Below, in pieces: positions 45,044 to 53,851 of a stretch of 64,000 bases of DNA. The notes under the pieces are model-generated. The model saw only the letters and a program-made list of their open reading frames with translations, was not told the origin of the DNA and searched no databases. Position numbers and translations under genes: made by a program. The number at the start of each line of letters is the position of its first letter. Within the stretch, counting starts at the first letter, position 1. This DNA comes from Candidatus Micropelagos thuwalensis (GTDB lineage Bacteria > Pseudomonadota > Alphaproteobacteria > RS24): assembly GCF_000469155.1 (NCBI RefSeq), contig NZ_AWXE01000001.1, positions 248,001-312,000 of the forward strand, given 5' to 3'.

Positions 45044-46035
45044 GCGACTTTGATAATTGTTTTCCCAAAATTCTGTCCTTTCATGAGGCGACAGAAACTT
45101 TCAGCTGCGTTTTCAATTCCTTCGGAGACATCTTCTCGATAGGTGATAAGTCCGTCATCCAGCCAGTTTAAGACATCCTCCACAAAATCTTTCTGTTTGT
45201 GAAAATGGTCGTAAACAACCATGCCTCGAACCGTTGCCCGACTGCGAATAATATTTGCTGGGTTGGTGCCGGGAAGGCGTTCATCCTGATTATATTGCGC
45301 CATAAGGCCGCAAAGAATTACACGCGCACCCAAAGATAATTTTTCCATAACGGTTTCAAGTATCTCACCGCCAACATTATCGAAATAAATATCGATACCA
45401 TCCGGGCAGGCTTTATCCAAAGCTGTGGGCAAATCATCTTCACGGTAATTAAGGCAGACATCAAAGTTAGCGTTCTCAACAGCCCATTTGCATTTTTCTG
45501 CGCTACCTGCAATGCCGACAACGCGGCACCCTTTTATTTTTCCGATTTGACCGACCATAGAGCCGACGCCACCTGTAGCCGCAGATACGACGAGCACGTC
45601 TCCCGCTTTTGGTTCTCCTAAATCTATCAACCCTGCATAAGCAGTAAGTCCGGGCATCCCAAGAATACCTAATGCTAGAGAGGAAGGCGTTATTCGTGAG
45701 TCAATCTTTGATACTTGTTGACCATCGCTCTTACTGAATTTTTGCCAGCCAGCAAAATAGGAAACAATATCACCAACAGCAAATTCCGGATGTTTGGTAT
45801 CGATTACTTCACAGATAGCTTCACCGCGCAAAATATCGCCAGGATCAACTCTTCCGGATATATGACGGCCGGCAATTTGCCCCCTCATATATGGGTCTAA
45901 GGAGAGATAAAGGGTTTTACTGAGAAATTCACCATTTTCAATATCTGGAATAGCCTCATTATGAACAGCAAAGTGCTTCGGCTCAGGTGTTCCAGTAGGT
46001 GTTTCTGCGAGTTTAATTTGAGTATTAAGTTGCAT
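45040..46035 (-). CDS. zinc-independent MDR-family NADP-dependent oxidoreductase (CurA-like)
   Basis: A 331-residue medium-chain reductase without zinc-ligand cysteines. It has the family start around ETPTGTPEPKHF, YLSLDPYMRGQI (42-53) and the nucleotide motif AATGGVGSMVGQ at 152-163. Relatives are leukotriene/prostaglandin reductases and curcumin reductase CurA, which reduce activated double bonds with NADPH. It is divergent from the nitrilase-fold gene with an FNR-box-like site between them. Confidence 0.88.
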   Translation of the reverse strand: MQLNTQIKLAETPTGTPEPKHFAVHNEAIPDIENGEFLSKTLYLSLDPYMRGQIAGRHISGRVDPGDILRGEAICEVIDTKHPEFAVGDIVSYFAGWQKFSKSDGQQVSKIDSRITPSSLALGILGMPGLTAYAGLIDLGEPKAGDVLVVSAATGGVGSMVGQIGKIKGCRVVGIAGSAEKCKWAVENANFDVCLNYREDDLPTALDKACPDGIDIYFDNVGGEILETVMEKLSLGARVILCGLMAQYNQDERLPGTNPANIIRSRATVRGMVVYDHFHKQKDFVEDVLNWLDDGLITYREDVSEGIENAAESFCRLMKGQNFGKTIIKVA

Positions 46036-46101
46036 CTATTTACCTTTTTCCCGCAATCTATAAAAGTAATTACAAATATATAGCAAATAAGTTAATTTAA
46101 G

Positions 46102-46115
46102 TTGATTTATAACAA
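46102..46115. promoter_or_regulatory. FNR/FixK-box-like site (CurA-like / nitrilase intergenic)
   Basis: TTGATTTATAACAA matches TTGAT-N4-ATCAA with one mismatch. It is in the 112-base divergent region, 32 bases before the nitrilase-fold gene start and about 67 bases before the CurA-like gene start. Confidence 0.45.
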
Positions 46116-46147
46116 GTTCTTATTCTAGCCGCCAGACAGGAACACAA

Positions 46148-47185
46148 ATGGATTCTTACTACGCTATCGCACTTCAAACTACAGTTCATGCCGTTAATGG
46201 ATGTTCGACGCGTGATGAGGCCCGGTCTGTAATGGACAGCACATTAGAGCGCCTTAAAGTCGAGATTTTTGCTGCTAAAAAGTTTGTCGGATCAGATGTG
46301 CGTTTAGTTGTCTTACCGGAATATTTCTTAACGGCGTATCCAATGGGCGACACAATTAAGGGGTGGGCTGATAAGGCAGCCCTATTAGAAGATGGGCCTG
46401 AATATGCCAAGTTGGGCGAGATCGCTAAAGACAATGATATTTTTATTTCGGGAAATGCCTATGAGGTTGATGCGCATTTTGATGAATTATATTTTCAGAC
46501 AAGCTTTATTATTGATCCCAAAGGTGATGTTATTTTGCGTTATCGCCGCCTCAATTCAATGTATTCACCGACCCCTCATGATGTCTGGGATAAATATCTA
46601 GATATTTATGGAATAGAAGGGGTTTTCCCCGTTGCCGATACGGAGATTGGAAGACTTGCTTGTATCGCTTCCGAAGAAATACTTTATCCTGAAATTGCCA
46701 GAATGTTTTTCATCCGTGGTGCTGAGGTAGGCCTGCATTCTACCGGCGAAATAGGAAGTACGATTGAAACCCCTAAATCGATATCGCGTAAAGCACGTGC
46801 TGTTGAAAATATGGGCTACATAGTTTCAGCAAATTCAGGCGGTATTAGCGGACATTCTCTGCCTATATCTTCTACAGACGGAAAGTCCGTCATTATTGAT
46901 TATCGTGGTATAGTTCTTGCTGAGTCTGGCTGGGGACCAACCATGACAGCGTTTGCGTCAATCGATTTAGCGGCGTTGCGTCGTTATCGTCAAAGACCGG
47001 GTATGGGCAACTATTTGTCACGACAAAGATTTGAGCTATTTGCCGACGGCTATGCAAATCTTGCTACTCAGAAAGCGAATAATTTAATGCAGTCAGACGG
47101 CAGTGTCCGAGAGCCGAAGCGGAGTGACTTTGAGGAAGCTCAACAGCAGGCATTGGATATTATGCGGAAAAGAGGGTTTTTTTAA
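46148..47185 (+). CDS. nitrilase-superfamily protein with altered catalytic residues
   Basis: A 345-residue protein of the carbon-nitrogen hydrolase (nitrilase/aliphatic amidase) fold. The catalytic Glu58 (VVLPEYF) is present. Where the family has Lys in an YRK motif it has RYRR (Arg134), and where the Cys nucleophile is expected (pattern C-x-D/E-x4-P-E) it reads SEEILYPE with Ser175. The classic Glu-Lys-Cys triad is therefore Glu-Arg-Ser, so the reaction may differ or be lost. A Cys at 172 is near but out of register. A gap of 33 bases separates it from an FNR-like site. It converges on the Crp/Fnr gene with no spacing. Confidence 0.8.
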   Translation: MDSYYAIALQTTVHAVNGCSTRDEARSVMDSTLERLKVEIFAAKKFVGSDVRLVVLPEYFLTAYPMGDTIKGWADKAALLEDGPEYAKLGEIAKDNDIFISGNAYEVDAHFDELYFQTSFIIDPKGDVILRYRRLNSMYSPTPHDVWDKYLDIYGIEGVFPVADTEIGRLACIASEEILYPEIARMFFIRGAEVGLHSTGEIGSTIETPKSISRKARAVENMGYIVSANSGGISGHSLPISSTDGKSVIIDYRGIVLAESGWGPTMTAFASIDLAALRRYRQRPGMGNYLSRQRFELFADGYANLATQKANNLMQSDGSVREPKRSDFEEAQQQALDIMRKRGFF

Positions 47186-47917
47186 TTAAACCTTATAATT
47201 ATCGGCACATTTAATGAGCTGATCGTGATCAAGTACTGTAACTAAGGACGGAGTGGCTAGTTCTATCAGTTTATCCTTTGATAGGCGTGAAAAGGCGCGA
47301 CTGACAGTTTCAATCGTTAATCCGAGATGGTCGGCAATGTCTGTTCTTGTCATGGGTAAGTTAAGCTGAGTTTCAGAAAGACCTGCATTGATTTGGCGAC
47401 CACTTGTTTGCAATAAAAAAAAGGCGAGCCGTTCTACAGCATTTTTTCTGCCTAAAATAAAAATTTGATCAATCGTTCTGGCTAATACTTTATTGCCGAT
47501 AACGCGAAGGCTTTTCTCCAAATTTTGATGTCCTTCTGCAAATTGTTCCAATTCAGTTCTTTTCCAGCGACAAAAACGGCTGGCTTCAACAGCACGGCAG
47601 GAAACGCTGTAATTAGAGTCAACAGTAAGCCCTATAAAGTCCCCAGGATAGACAAACGAGATAATCTGTCTGCGTCCGTCTGATCCTATACGCTCAAGCA
47701 TCAACATACCGGAAGAGATATTGTAAACATATGTGGAGGGGGCTTCCTCCATGAATAAGTATTCGCCCTTTTCAATTTTATTTGAGCGACCTAAATCGTA
47801 GAGTGTATAAATTGTATCGTCAGACATGACGCCACATAAATCTCTATACCGCGCTCTGCAGTCTTTACAATAATTATCCCCTCGATTTTGGGTGTTAGCG
47901 TAAATTGTTTTGTTCAT
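47186..47917 (-). CDS. Crp/Fnr-family transcriptional regulator, FNR-like
   Basis: A 243-residue regulator with a cyclic-nucleotide-binding-fold domain (about 35-150) and a C-terminal winged helix. The N-terminus has Cys17-x2-Cys20-x7-Cys28 and there is Cys116 in ASRFCRWKR, placed like the four ligands of the FNR [4Fe-4S] cluster. The recognition helix contains ETVSRAFSRL, the E-x2-S-R of FNR, so TTGAT-N4-ATCAA half-sites are expected. Such sites, with one mismatch, are found in three nearby promoters. It is therefore probably an oxygen- or redox-responsive regulator of this region. It lies 59 bases downstream of the cupin gene and may be read from the same operon. Confidence 0.88.
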   Translation of the reverse strand: MNKTIYANTQNRGDNYCKDCRARYRDLCGVMSDDTIYTLYDLGRSNKIEKGEYLFMEEAPSTYVYNISSGMLMLERIGSDGRRQIISFVYPGDFIGLTVDSNYSVSCRAVEASRFCRWKRTELEQFAEGHQNLEKSLRVIGNKVLARTIDQIFILGRKNAVERLAFFLLQTSGRQINAGLSETQLNLPMTRTDIADHLGLTIETVSRAFSRLSKDKLIELATPSLVTVLDHDQLIKCADNYKV

Positions 47918-47976
47918 GTGAATTACTTTTCAAATTACGACATCACATTTGAACAATAAGGTCAATATACGTTTAT

Positions 47977-48990
47977 TTAGTCACTTTCATGAGAATGATC
48001 ATGCCCATGCTTGTGGCTATGATTGTGGTGATGATGCTCATTATGCGGTAAATCATGCGGATTTTTTACATGCGCTTCATCAGCATATTCTGGATATTGA
48101 AAATCAGGTGGCGGGGTTAATTCGCCAACAGGCCCATGCGGGTGATTATGCCCATCGTCGGAGTGAACCCACTTATATAGTTGTGGGCGGTGACGATAAA
48201 AATGTGCTGCCGCACGTAATTTATTCTCGTCAGGGCTGCTCCACGGATTGTAATGAAAGTAGTTATGGAGTTTTGTATCAGTGCGTCCCAGAGCGATACA
48301 GCCATATTTGCTTCTGAATGATCCATGATTGATGTAAGGCGGACGCCAAAAATAACCACCTGTGGGTAAATCACCAAACTGCATCATCCAAGATGTTCCC
48401 CAAATATGATAACTTTCCTCACAACAATCATGATATGAAATATTATCCTGAATATATTCCGGAGCCATAGTGTAAAGGAATGTCATTGCCTCAGTGAGCG
48501 GATCAAAACGTAGCATCTTCAAAAATAGTCCAGTGGCTGTGGACGGGGAAACGATAGAACCGCTCGTATAAGGTGCATCTTCATATGAATTAAGGGAAAT
48601 ATAACCTTCTTTCAGGCATAAGGGATGACTAACATCACCTTCCTCGAAAGACGGCTCACTATCGTTGTAAAAAACCAATGCTTCAGCACCTTGGTCAACT
48701 TCCCAAGCTGGAAGGGCATAGCCAGCTGGTACGAACATGTAATGCCCTTCTCGGCAGAGGGTATCACCGATTTTGATAGCCCCGTTTAAAACAAACATTT
48801 CCATATCCGAGTAGCTCATACCAGGCTTACGTTTGTAGCCACCGTCAAAGCGCATTTTCAGTGAACACGCACCTGTGTCGGTATCCATAGACATCACTTT
48901 GTAATGCATACCGCCGCTTAATTTTGGTAAATCAAGTTTCTTAAAGTCTTCATTAAGTTCTACAAAAGGTTCAATATGTGGTCTTGCCAT
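47977..48990 (-). CDS. cupin-domain protein with histidine-rich C-terminal tail
   Basis: A 337-residue protein with two cupin-like halves (about 30-140 and 150-280), each rich in beta-strand patterns such as GGYKRKPGMSYSDMEMFVLNG. The tail after residue 310 is very rich in His, Asp, Ser and Lys (13 His in the last 27 residues), a classic nickel, cobalt or zinc binding tract. The enzymatic role is unknown. It is the last gene of an operon whose first gene encodes a nickel/cobalt-type membrane protein, so metal supply to an enzyme of the operon, or metal storage, is a reasonable inference. 14 bases separate it from the small gene upstream. Confidence 0.75.
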   Translation of the reverse strand: MARPHIEPFVELNEDFKKLDLPKLSGGMHYKVMSMDTDTGACSLKMRFDGGYKRKPGMSYSDMEMFVLNGAIKIGDTLCREGHYMFVPAGYALPAWEVDQGAEALVFYNDSEPSFEEGDVSHPLCLKEGYISLNSYEDAPYTSGSIVSPSTATGLFLKMLRFDPLTEAMTFLYTMAPEYIQDNISYHDCCEESYHIWGTSWMMQFGDLPTGGYFWRPPYINHGSFRSKYGCIALGRTDTKLHNYFHYNPWSSPDENKLRAAAHFYRHRPQLYKWVHSDDGHNHPHGPVGELTPPPDFQYPEYADEAHVKNPHDLPHNEHHHHNHSHKHGHDHSHESD

Positions 48991-49004
48991 TTTTTTCTCC
49001 TGAT

Positions 49005-49277
49005 TTACCAGACAACACGGTCGGCATCTTTGCGTTTTGGTTTCTTGGGAATATCCTCAGCAGGTATTTTGACCCGCATATCTCCGGTTACATAAAAACC
49101 GCGCTCGTGAACAAGCCTAAGGAATTCTGCAACCCAGCCGTTGCGTTTGTCCTGAATGGACTCCATCTCTTCAACAATTGAAGCGTGTCGCTTTACTTGT
49201 TCGGCACATTCATCCTCAATCCATTTCTCCGCTTCTTTACTCCTAGGCGGCTTCTCATTTTGCACTCGTTTTGCCAT
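49005..49277 (-). CDS. small charged protein of unknown function
   Basis: A 90-residue, strongly charged protein with no signal peptide or membrane segment. The N-terminal half is predicted helical (EAEKWIEDECAEQVKRHASI), the C-terminus is lysine-rich (PKKPKRKD). I do not recognise a family. It sits between a CaiB-type transferase gene and the His-rich cupin gene, 12 and 14 bases away, with a GGAG ribosome site, so it is very likely a real gene translated with them. Confidence 0.75.
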   Translation of the reverse strand: MAKRVQNEKPPRSKEAEKWIEDECAEQVKRHASIVEEMESIQDKRNGWVAEFLRLVHERGFYVTGDMRVKIPAEDIPKKPKRKDADRVVW

Positions 49278-49289
49278 TTTAAGTCTCCT

Positions 49290-50480
49290 TCAACTTGTAA
49301 TGCCTTTTTCCTTTAATGCATTAATCTCATCCTCAGAATAACCGATTTCACTCAATAATTCGTCATTATGTGCGCCCAATTTTGGCGGCATTAAACGAAT
49401 AGAAGCGGGACTTTCTGAAAAATAAATTGGTAATTTGGGCATACGAATTGTTCCTTCTGTAGGGTGTTGGTGCATTTCCCAAAATTCAGATTCAATAAGA
49501 TGTTGATTTTGCATTAAATCATCCAGCTCGCTCACATGCATATGCGGAACATTTGTGTCCGAGAGTGCTTCGAGCCATTCATCAGTTGTTCGTTTCGCCA
49601 GTGCTTTACCGGTTTCACTATAAGTGATGTCAATATTTTCAAGTCGGGACTTCATATTGATAAATCTCTCGTCTGAAATCATGTCCTCACGGTCAATTAA
49701 TTTGCAAAACGTCGCCCAATGATTGTCCCAATAGGGTAAAACAGCAATATACCCATCTTTAGTCTTATAAGGCCTGCGATGTTTACTCATCAGGCGCGTA
49801 TATCCCGCCGGAGCTAATGGCGGCTCAAAAACTTGTCCCCATAAATGCTCAACCATGACATATGAAACCATAGTCTCAAACATGGGCACTTCTATTTCTT
49901 GCCCTTTACCCTTGCGTTCACGATGGAACAGGGCAGATGTAACTGCATTAGCAACATTCAGCCCTGTCGTTTTATCGCCGATGATTGTGGGTAAATAACG
50001 AGGTTCGCCTTCCACCATTTTCATTAGCATAGCTACACCTGATGCAGCTTGAATAGAGTCGTCTAAAGCGCCTTTATCTCCATAGGGACCTTTTTTGCTA
50101 AAACCATATGTCGCGCAGTAAATGATATCTGGGTTTACTTTTTTGACCGCCTGATAATCCAATCCAAGCTTCTCCATAGCTTTGGGACGAAAATTATGGA
50201 CAACTACGTCAGCCGTGGCGATCAGTTTTAATGCTGCCTCACGCCCTTCGTCAGATTTTAGGTCTAAAACAATGCTTTTTTTGTTCCTGTTGCAGGTAAG
50301 AAAAAGCGCTGCTAGTCCTTCAGTATTTTTAACAGGGCCGAGGTTACGATTAGTGTCTCCGCCGGGCGGCTCAACTTTAATGACATCAGCGCCGAGGTCG
50401 CCTAAAATTTGACAGGCAAAAGGGCCCAGTACAACACTGGTGAACTCAATAACTCGTATTCCATCAAGCGGGCCTGTCAT
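49290..50480 (-). CDS. CaiB/BaiF-family CoA-transferase
   Basis: A 396-residue type III CoA-transferase. The start GPLDGIRVIEFTSVVLGPFA, the LGADVIKVEPPGGD motif at about 30-42 and the catalytic Asp140 (ALDDSIQA) are all typical. It moves CoA between carboxylic acids. I start at 50480, where GGAG lies 7 bases upstream; a more distal start at 50507 is not needed. The start overlaps the amidohydrolase stop by 17 bases. Confidence 0.92.
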   Translation of the reverse strand: MTGPLDGIRVIEFTSVVLGPFACQILGDLGADVIKVEPPGGDTNRNLGPVKNTEGLAALFLTCNRNKKSIVLDLKSDEGREAALKLIATADVVVHNFRPKAMEKLGLDYQAVKKVNPDIIYCATYGFSKKGPYGDKGALDDSIQAASGVAMLMKMVEGEPRYLPTIIGDKTTGLNVANAVTSALFHRERKGKGQEIEVPMFETMVSYVMVEHLWGQVFEPPLAPAGYTRLMSKHRRPYKTKDGYIAVLPYWDNHWATFCKLIDREDMISDERFINMKSRLENIDITYSETGKALAKRTTDEWLEALSDTNVPHMHVSELDDLMQNQHLIESEFWEMHQHPTEGTIRMPKLPIYFSESPASIRLMPPKLGAHNDELLSEIGYSEDEINALKEKGITS

Positions 50481-51372
50481 GGTTTTCTCCATCAGCAGAC
50501 AACTCAATGCCTCTTGATTGTAAATTATAAATACGGATTGTGTTGTCTCTCATGAACTTTCGCATCACCTCAGGCTTAAGGCCATAGTCATGAATTTCCT
50601 GAACAGTTCTTTCAAATCTGAGAACTGGAAAATCAGTCGCAAAGATGACTTTATTTTGACCATAGCTGTTGAGGTAACGCCAAACAGACTCAGGCCAATA
50701 TTTGGGGCTATGGGCATCGGTGCAAATGAAAACATTTTCGTGTTTCCAGGACATAGCAATCATCTCGTCATGCCAGGGTATACCGACATGTGACCCGATT
50801 AATTTGAGTTCGGGCAAGTCGCAGGCAATATCATCAAGATAAATAGGCCTGCCAACTGATCTTGTTCGATGCTCTTTAGAATAAATCAGGGATTGACCGA
50901 CCTGCATCTGAATAGGGATATCAAGCTCAATACATTTTGCATAAAATGGATAGTAGCGAGCATTATTGGGCGGTAAATCATACCAGTGAGGGTAGAGATG
51001 AGCGCCGATAAAGCCTAGTTCTTTAACAGCATATTCCAGTTGCCTGACTCCATCCATACCCTGATAAGGGTCAAGTCCGACTAAGCCCATAAATCGCGAA
51101 GGATATTTTTTTATTGCCTCAGCAACAACTTCAGGCGGCATGTGGTAGCACCCTGGCAAACCAACCCTACCAGCTTTAGCTGCAACTAAAAAACTAATAT
51201 CAATGCCGGCAGCGTCCATGCCTTCAATCATGCTTTCAAGACTGATACCACCAGCATCATGTTTGCCCTTGACCTTGCCAATAAAAAATTCGTCTGTCCA
51301 ACCCGGGCGATGCTTCAGGGCTTCCGGGGTCCAGATATTTACTACTGCATCTATGGCTTTGAAACCGCTCAT
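50464..51372 (-). CDS. amidohydrolase-2 family protein lacking the first-strand HxH
   Basis: A 302-residue TIM-barrel protein of the amidohydrolase-2/decarboxylase class (ACMSD- or gamma-resorcylate-like). Later conserved positions are present: LYPHW, GSHVGIPWHDEM, and an Asp in FATDFPVL. The usual first-strand metal motif D-x-H-x-H is replaced by DAVVNIW (residues 8-14), so zinc binding there is lost or altered. Activity may be decarboxylation, hydration or hydrolysis without the standard site. Its ATG lies one base after the stop of the membrane-protein gene and has GGAG 7 bases upstream. Confidence 0.85.
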   Translation of the reverse strand: MSGFKAIDAVVNIWTPEALKHRPGWTDEFFIGKVKGKHDAGGISLESMIEGMDAAGIDISFLVAAKAGRVGLPGCYHMPPEVVAEAIKKYPSRFMGLVGLDPYQGMDGVRQLEYAVKELGFIGAHLYPHWYDLPPNNARYYPFYAKCIELDIPIQMQVGQSLIYSKEHRTRSVGRPIYLDDIACDLPELKLIGSHVGIPWHDEMIAMSWKHENVFICTDAHSPKYWPESVWRYLNSYGQNKVIFATDFPVLRFERTVQEIHDYGLKPEVMRKFMRDNTIRIYNLQSRGIELSADGENHDRPA

Positions 51373-51373
51373 T

Positions 51374-52042
51374 TCAAACTCCAAGCAACAACATGGCAAG
51401 TCCGCATCCACAAATGACCACACCAGGCAATAAATGTGAAGCATGATGAACTGAAATTACATTTTTTAGACGTCCTGCTGAAGCGAACAAACTGGTGTTA
51501 AAATTAATCATGTTTCTGTCAATGATAATTAAACTTAAAACACAGCAGACCATAGTAATAATGGTGCTTACGGTATAGAAAATTATCAGGCTAACTACCT
51601 TGCTTGTTTCAATCGCTTCTTCGGCCATTAAAAGCGCAATAATTGGTTCGCAGGGGCCGAGAATGAAGACAACAAATAAAGGCGAGCCGACCAAAAATAA
51701 AGAGTTCGGGAGGGCTTTTTGTTTAAAGGCGCGGTAGATGTAGAACAGACCGATAAAAATTAATGCCCAAGCAGCAAGTTCCACTCTTAAGTCCTGAATA
51801 TCGAGCGCAACCAGTATTTTCTTCCCAAAGTAAATAGCTGGCAATGCCATCAGTAGGGATGCCGTGACATGCCCCAAACCACAAATGGTAGTAAAAAGGA
51901 GAGTCCTGCGCGTAGACCATTTATGTGACTTTGCCAATGACCAGAATGTAAGGTAATGATCCGGTCCGGCGAGTGTATGCAAGACTGCTATACCGACAAC
52001 GATATAAAATGTTGTTGTAAAATCAATGAGTGCCATTTCCAT
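51374..52042 (-). CDS. nickel/cobalt-transport-type membrane protein (UreH-like)
   Basis: A 222-residue inner-membrane protein with about 6 transmembrane segments. The first helix holds H22-x4-P-D28-H29 (LHTLAGPDHYLTF), the metal-binding signature of nickel/cobalt transporters and UreH-type proteins. It is the first gene of the operon ureH-like / amidohydrolase / CaiB / small protein / His-rich cupin. An FNR-box-like site is 40 bases upstream. Transport of Ni2+ or Co2+ is inferred from the family; direction is not known. Confidence 0.75.
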   Translation of the reverse strand: MEMALIDFTTTFYIVVGIAVLHTLAGPDHYLTFWSLAKSHKWSTRRTLLFTTICGLGHVTASLLMALPAIYFGKKILVALDIQDLRVELAAWALIFIGLFYIYRAFKQKALPNSLFLVGSPLFVVFILGPCEPIIALLMAEEAIETSKVVSLIIFYTVSTIITMVCCVLSLIIIDRNMINFNTSLFASAGRLKNVISVHHASHLLPGVVICGCGLAMLLLGV

Positions 52043-52081
52043 ATCCCATTTTTGATATTGCTTAGTCGAAAGTTAATTTCC

Positions 52082-52095
52082 TTGAGATAAATCAA
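52082..52095. promoter_or_regulatory. FNR/FixK-box-like site before the nickel-type transporter operon
   Basis: TTGAGATAAATCAA matches TTGAT-N4-ATCAA with one mismatch. It is 40 bases upstream of the membrane-protein gene on the minus strand and just past the end of the aldehyde dehydrogenase gene. Confidence 0.5.
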
Positions 52096-52120
52096 TGCCA
52101 AGTCAATTATTATACTCAGG

Positions 52121-53554
52121 TCAGGTACTATTAGACTCATCAAACATATTTATGTTAAAGGGCTCGCCACTATTTAAAAGCATTGATTTTTTTCTGAAAA
52201 AACGCAAATAGCCCGCTTCTCCCATACGTGATCCCCCCATTCCGGACAGCTTAAAAGAATTTTTTTCTGCATCACCTACCAAACCAGTTAATGATCCATC
52301 ATTAATACTGATGCCCCCTGCTTCAATTTTGACAGCTATGTTATAGGCATGGTCAAGGTTTTTTGAGAACACTGCGGCGCTTAATCCATAATCAGTGTCA
52401 TTTGCAAGCTTCACTGCTTCTTCATCTGTTTCAAAAGCCATAACAGGCATAATCGGCCCGAATGTTTCTTCCTTCATGAGTTTCATGTGGTGGTTAACAT
52501 CAACAATTACTGTAGGCTCAACCCATGCGCCCGCGTCGGTATAAATTTCACCACCACATAAAATTTTAGCACCTTGTTCTAGGGCATCATCAAGTTGAGC
52601 TTTAATAATATGCGCCTGTTTTTCATAAATCAGCGGCCCAATATGGCCCTTGGAGATATCATCGCGATTGAGATGTACTTTTTTTGCTGCCTCTACCAAT
52701 AGGTTACAAAATTCATCATAATGTGGCTTAGCGACATAGATCCGCTCGATAGACTGACAGGCTTGACCCGTATTAATTATTGAGGCACGTAGCAACGTTG
52801 TTGCCGCTTTTTCAATATCAGCATCTTCCAAAACTATTGCGGGATCATTACCTCCAAGTTCCAAAAAAGCCGGAATAAAATTATCCGCGGCGACGCTAGC
52901 AACTTTACGCCCAGTATTAACACTGCCTGTAAAGCAAACCGCATCAATATGAGATATTAGTGCGTTGCCGGTTTCGCCGTCGCCTTGGATAAAATGAAGT
53001 ACATCACATAATATCGGAATTGATTGTATTGCCCCTACAAGCGGCTCAATAAAACGTGGCGTGACTTCCGAAGGTTTTATAATGACGGCGCAACCTGCCA
53101 ATAATGCCGGTATGGCGTCTATCATTGCTAGCGTGCATGGAAAATTCCAAGGGCTAATAATGCCGACCAGATTATATGGGCATAACTGGGAGCCATAGGT
53201 AACAGAGGGAAGGGCGGTCTTATTGCCAGCCCGTAGATTATCTTCTTGATGACAATCAGCAATATTAATCCAACGGTCAATGGATTTGATAACACCGGAA
53301 ACTTCCATAATAGAAATACCTCGTCGCCCCGTATCAATTATTAAGGCGTCCGTAATTTCCGACTGCTTATTAGATAGTGCGGCTTGAAAGGATTTCATTA
53401 CATCTGTTCTTGCTGAATGCGACATTTTTTGCCACTTTTCAGAACCTTGCCGAGCCTTAGCAGCAATAGAGGATATTTCTTCGGGAGTGGTCACATTGAA
53501 TGTATAGTCATTTATGCCAGTTCTTGGATTTCGTACGTTAATTTTGCGGGACAT
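52121..53554 (-). CDS. aldehyde dehydrogenase (NAD(P)+ dependent)
   Basis: A 477-residue ALDH-superfamily enzyme. Asn137 (SPWNFP), Glu232 (LELGGNDP) and nucleophile Cys266 (NTGQACQS) are in place, with the usual NAD-binding region TGSVNTGRKVA. It oxidises an aldehyde to the acid, or to the semialdehyde-derived acid; the substrate is unknown. It directly follows the DUF1330 gene on the same strand (no intergenic bases). Confidence 0.92.
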   Translation of the reverse strand: MSRKINVRNPRTGINDYTFNVTTPEEISSIAAKARQGSEKWQKMSHSARTDVMKSFQAALSNKQSEITDALIIDTGRRGISIMEVSGVIKSIDRWINIADCHQEDNLRAGNKTALPSVTYGSQLCPYNLVGIISPWNFPCTLAMIDAIPALLAGCAVIIKPSEVTPRFIEPLVGAIQSIPILCDVLHFIQGDGETGNALISHIDAVCFTGSVNTGRKVASVAADNFIPAFLELGGNDPAIVLEDADIEKAATTLLRASIINTGQACQSIERIYVAKPHYDEFCNLLVEAAKKVHLNRDDISKGHIGPLIYEKQAHIIKAQLDDALEQGAKILCGGEIYTDAGAWVEPTVIVDVNHHMKLMKEETFGPIMPVMAFETDEEAVKLANDTDYGLSAAVFSKNLDHAYNIAVKIEAGGISINDGSLTGLVGDAEKNSFKLSGMGGSRMGEAGYLRFFRKKSMLLNSGEPFNINMFDESNST

Positions 53555-53851
53555 CTAGCTTGTTGCCTCAACCAGCCTGACAGTTACCGTACCAGCATTT
53601 TCTCTTAACTTTTTGATTTCTGAATATTCAGGCGAATTCCAGAATGCCAAGGCCGTGTCTATTGAAGGCCATTTTGAAATGACAATTTTCATATTCGGTT
53701 CACTTTCACCTTCAAGGAGTATATCTTGAGGAGGGCGCATAACCTCATAATTACCGCCGAATTTTTCTACAAGCTTAGCGGCAGATTTGCCGTAATTAGC
53801 AAATTTTTCAGGATCTGTTATCTGTGCTCTGATTACCATGTAGGCTGCCAT
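53555..53851 (-). CDS. DUF1330-family small protein
   Basis: A 98-residue dimeric alpha/beta-barrel protein of the DUF1330 family. It begins MAAYMVIRAQITDPEKF and has KFGGNYEVMRPP and WPSIDTALAFWNSPEY, the family signatures. The function is unknown; such proteins often stand beside dehydrogenases in catabolic operons. It is the first gene of a pair with the aldehyde dehydrogenase. A weak FNR-box-like TTGCG-N4-GTCAA lies about 70 bases upstream at 53919-53932. Confidence 0.85.
   Translation of the reverse strand: MAAYMVIRAQITDPEKFANYGKSAAKLVEKFGGNYEVMRPPQDILLEGESEPNMKIVISKWPSIDTALAFWNSPEYSEIKKLRENAGTVTVRLVEATS

Noticed and set aside
47958-47975. TTGAACAATAAGGTCAA as an FNR box before the Crp/Fnr gene
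   Set aside because: The spacer is 7 bases and the halves are imperfect.
47949-48317. Plus-strand open frame rich in His and Asp opposite the cupin tail
   Set aside because: It is the antisense of the histidine-rich coding tail, with no ribosome site and no family pattern.
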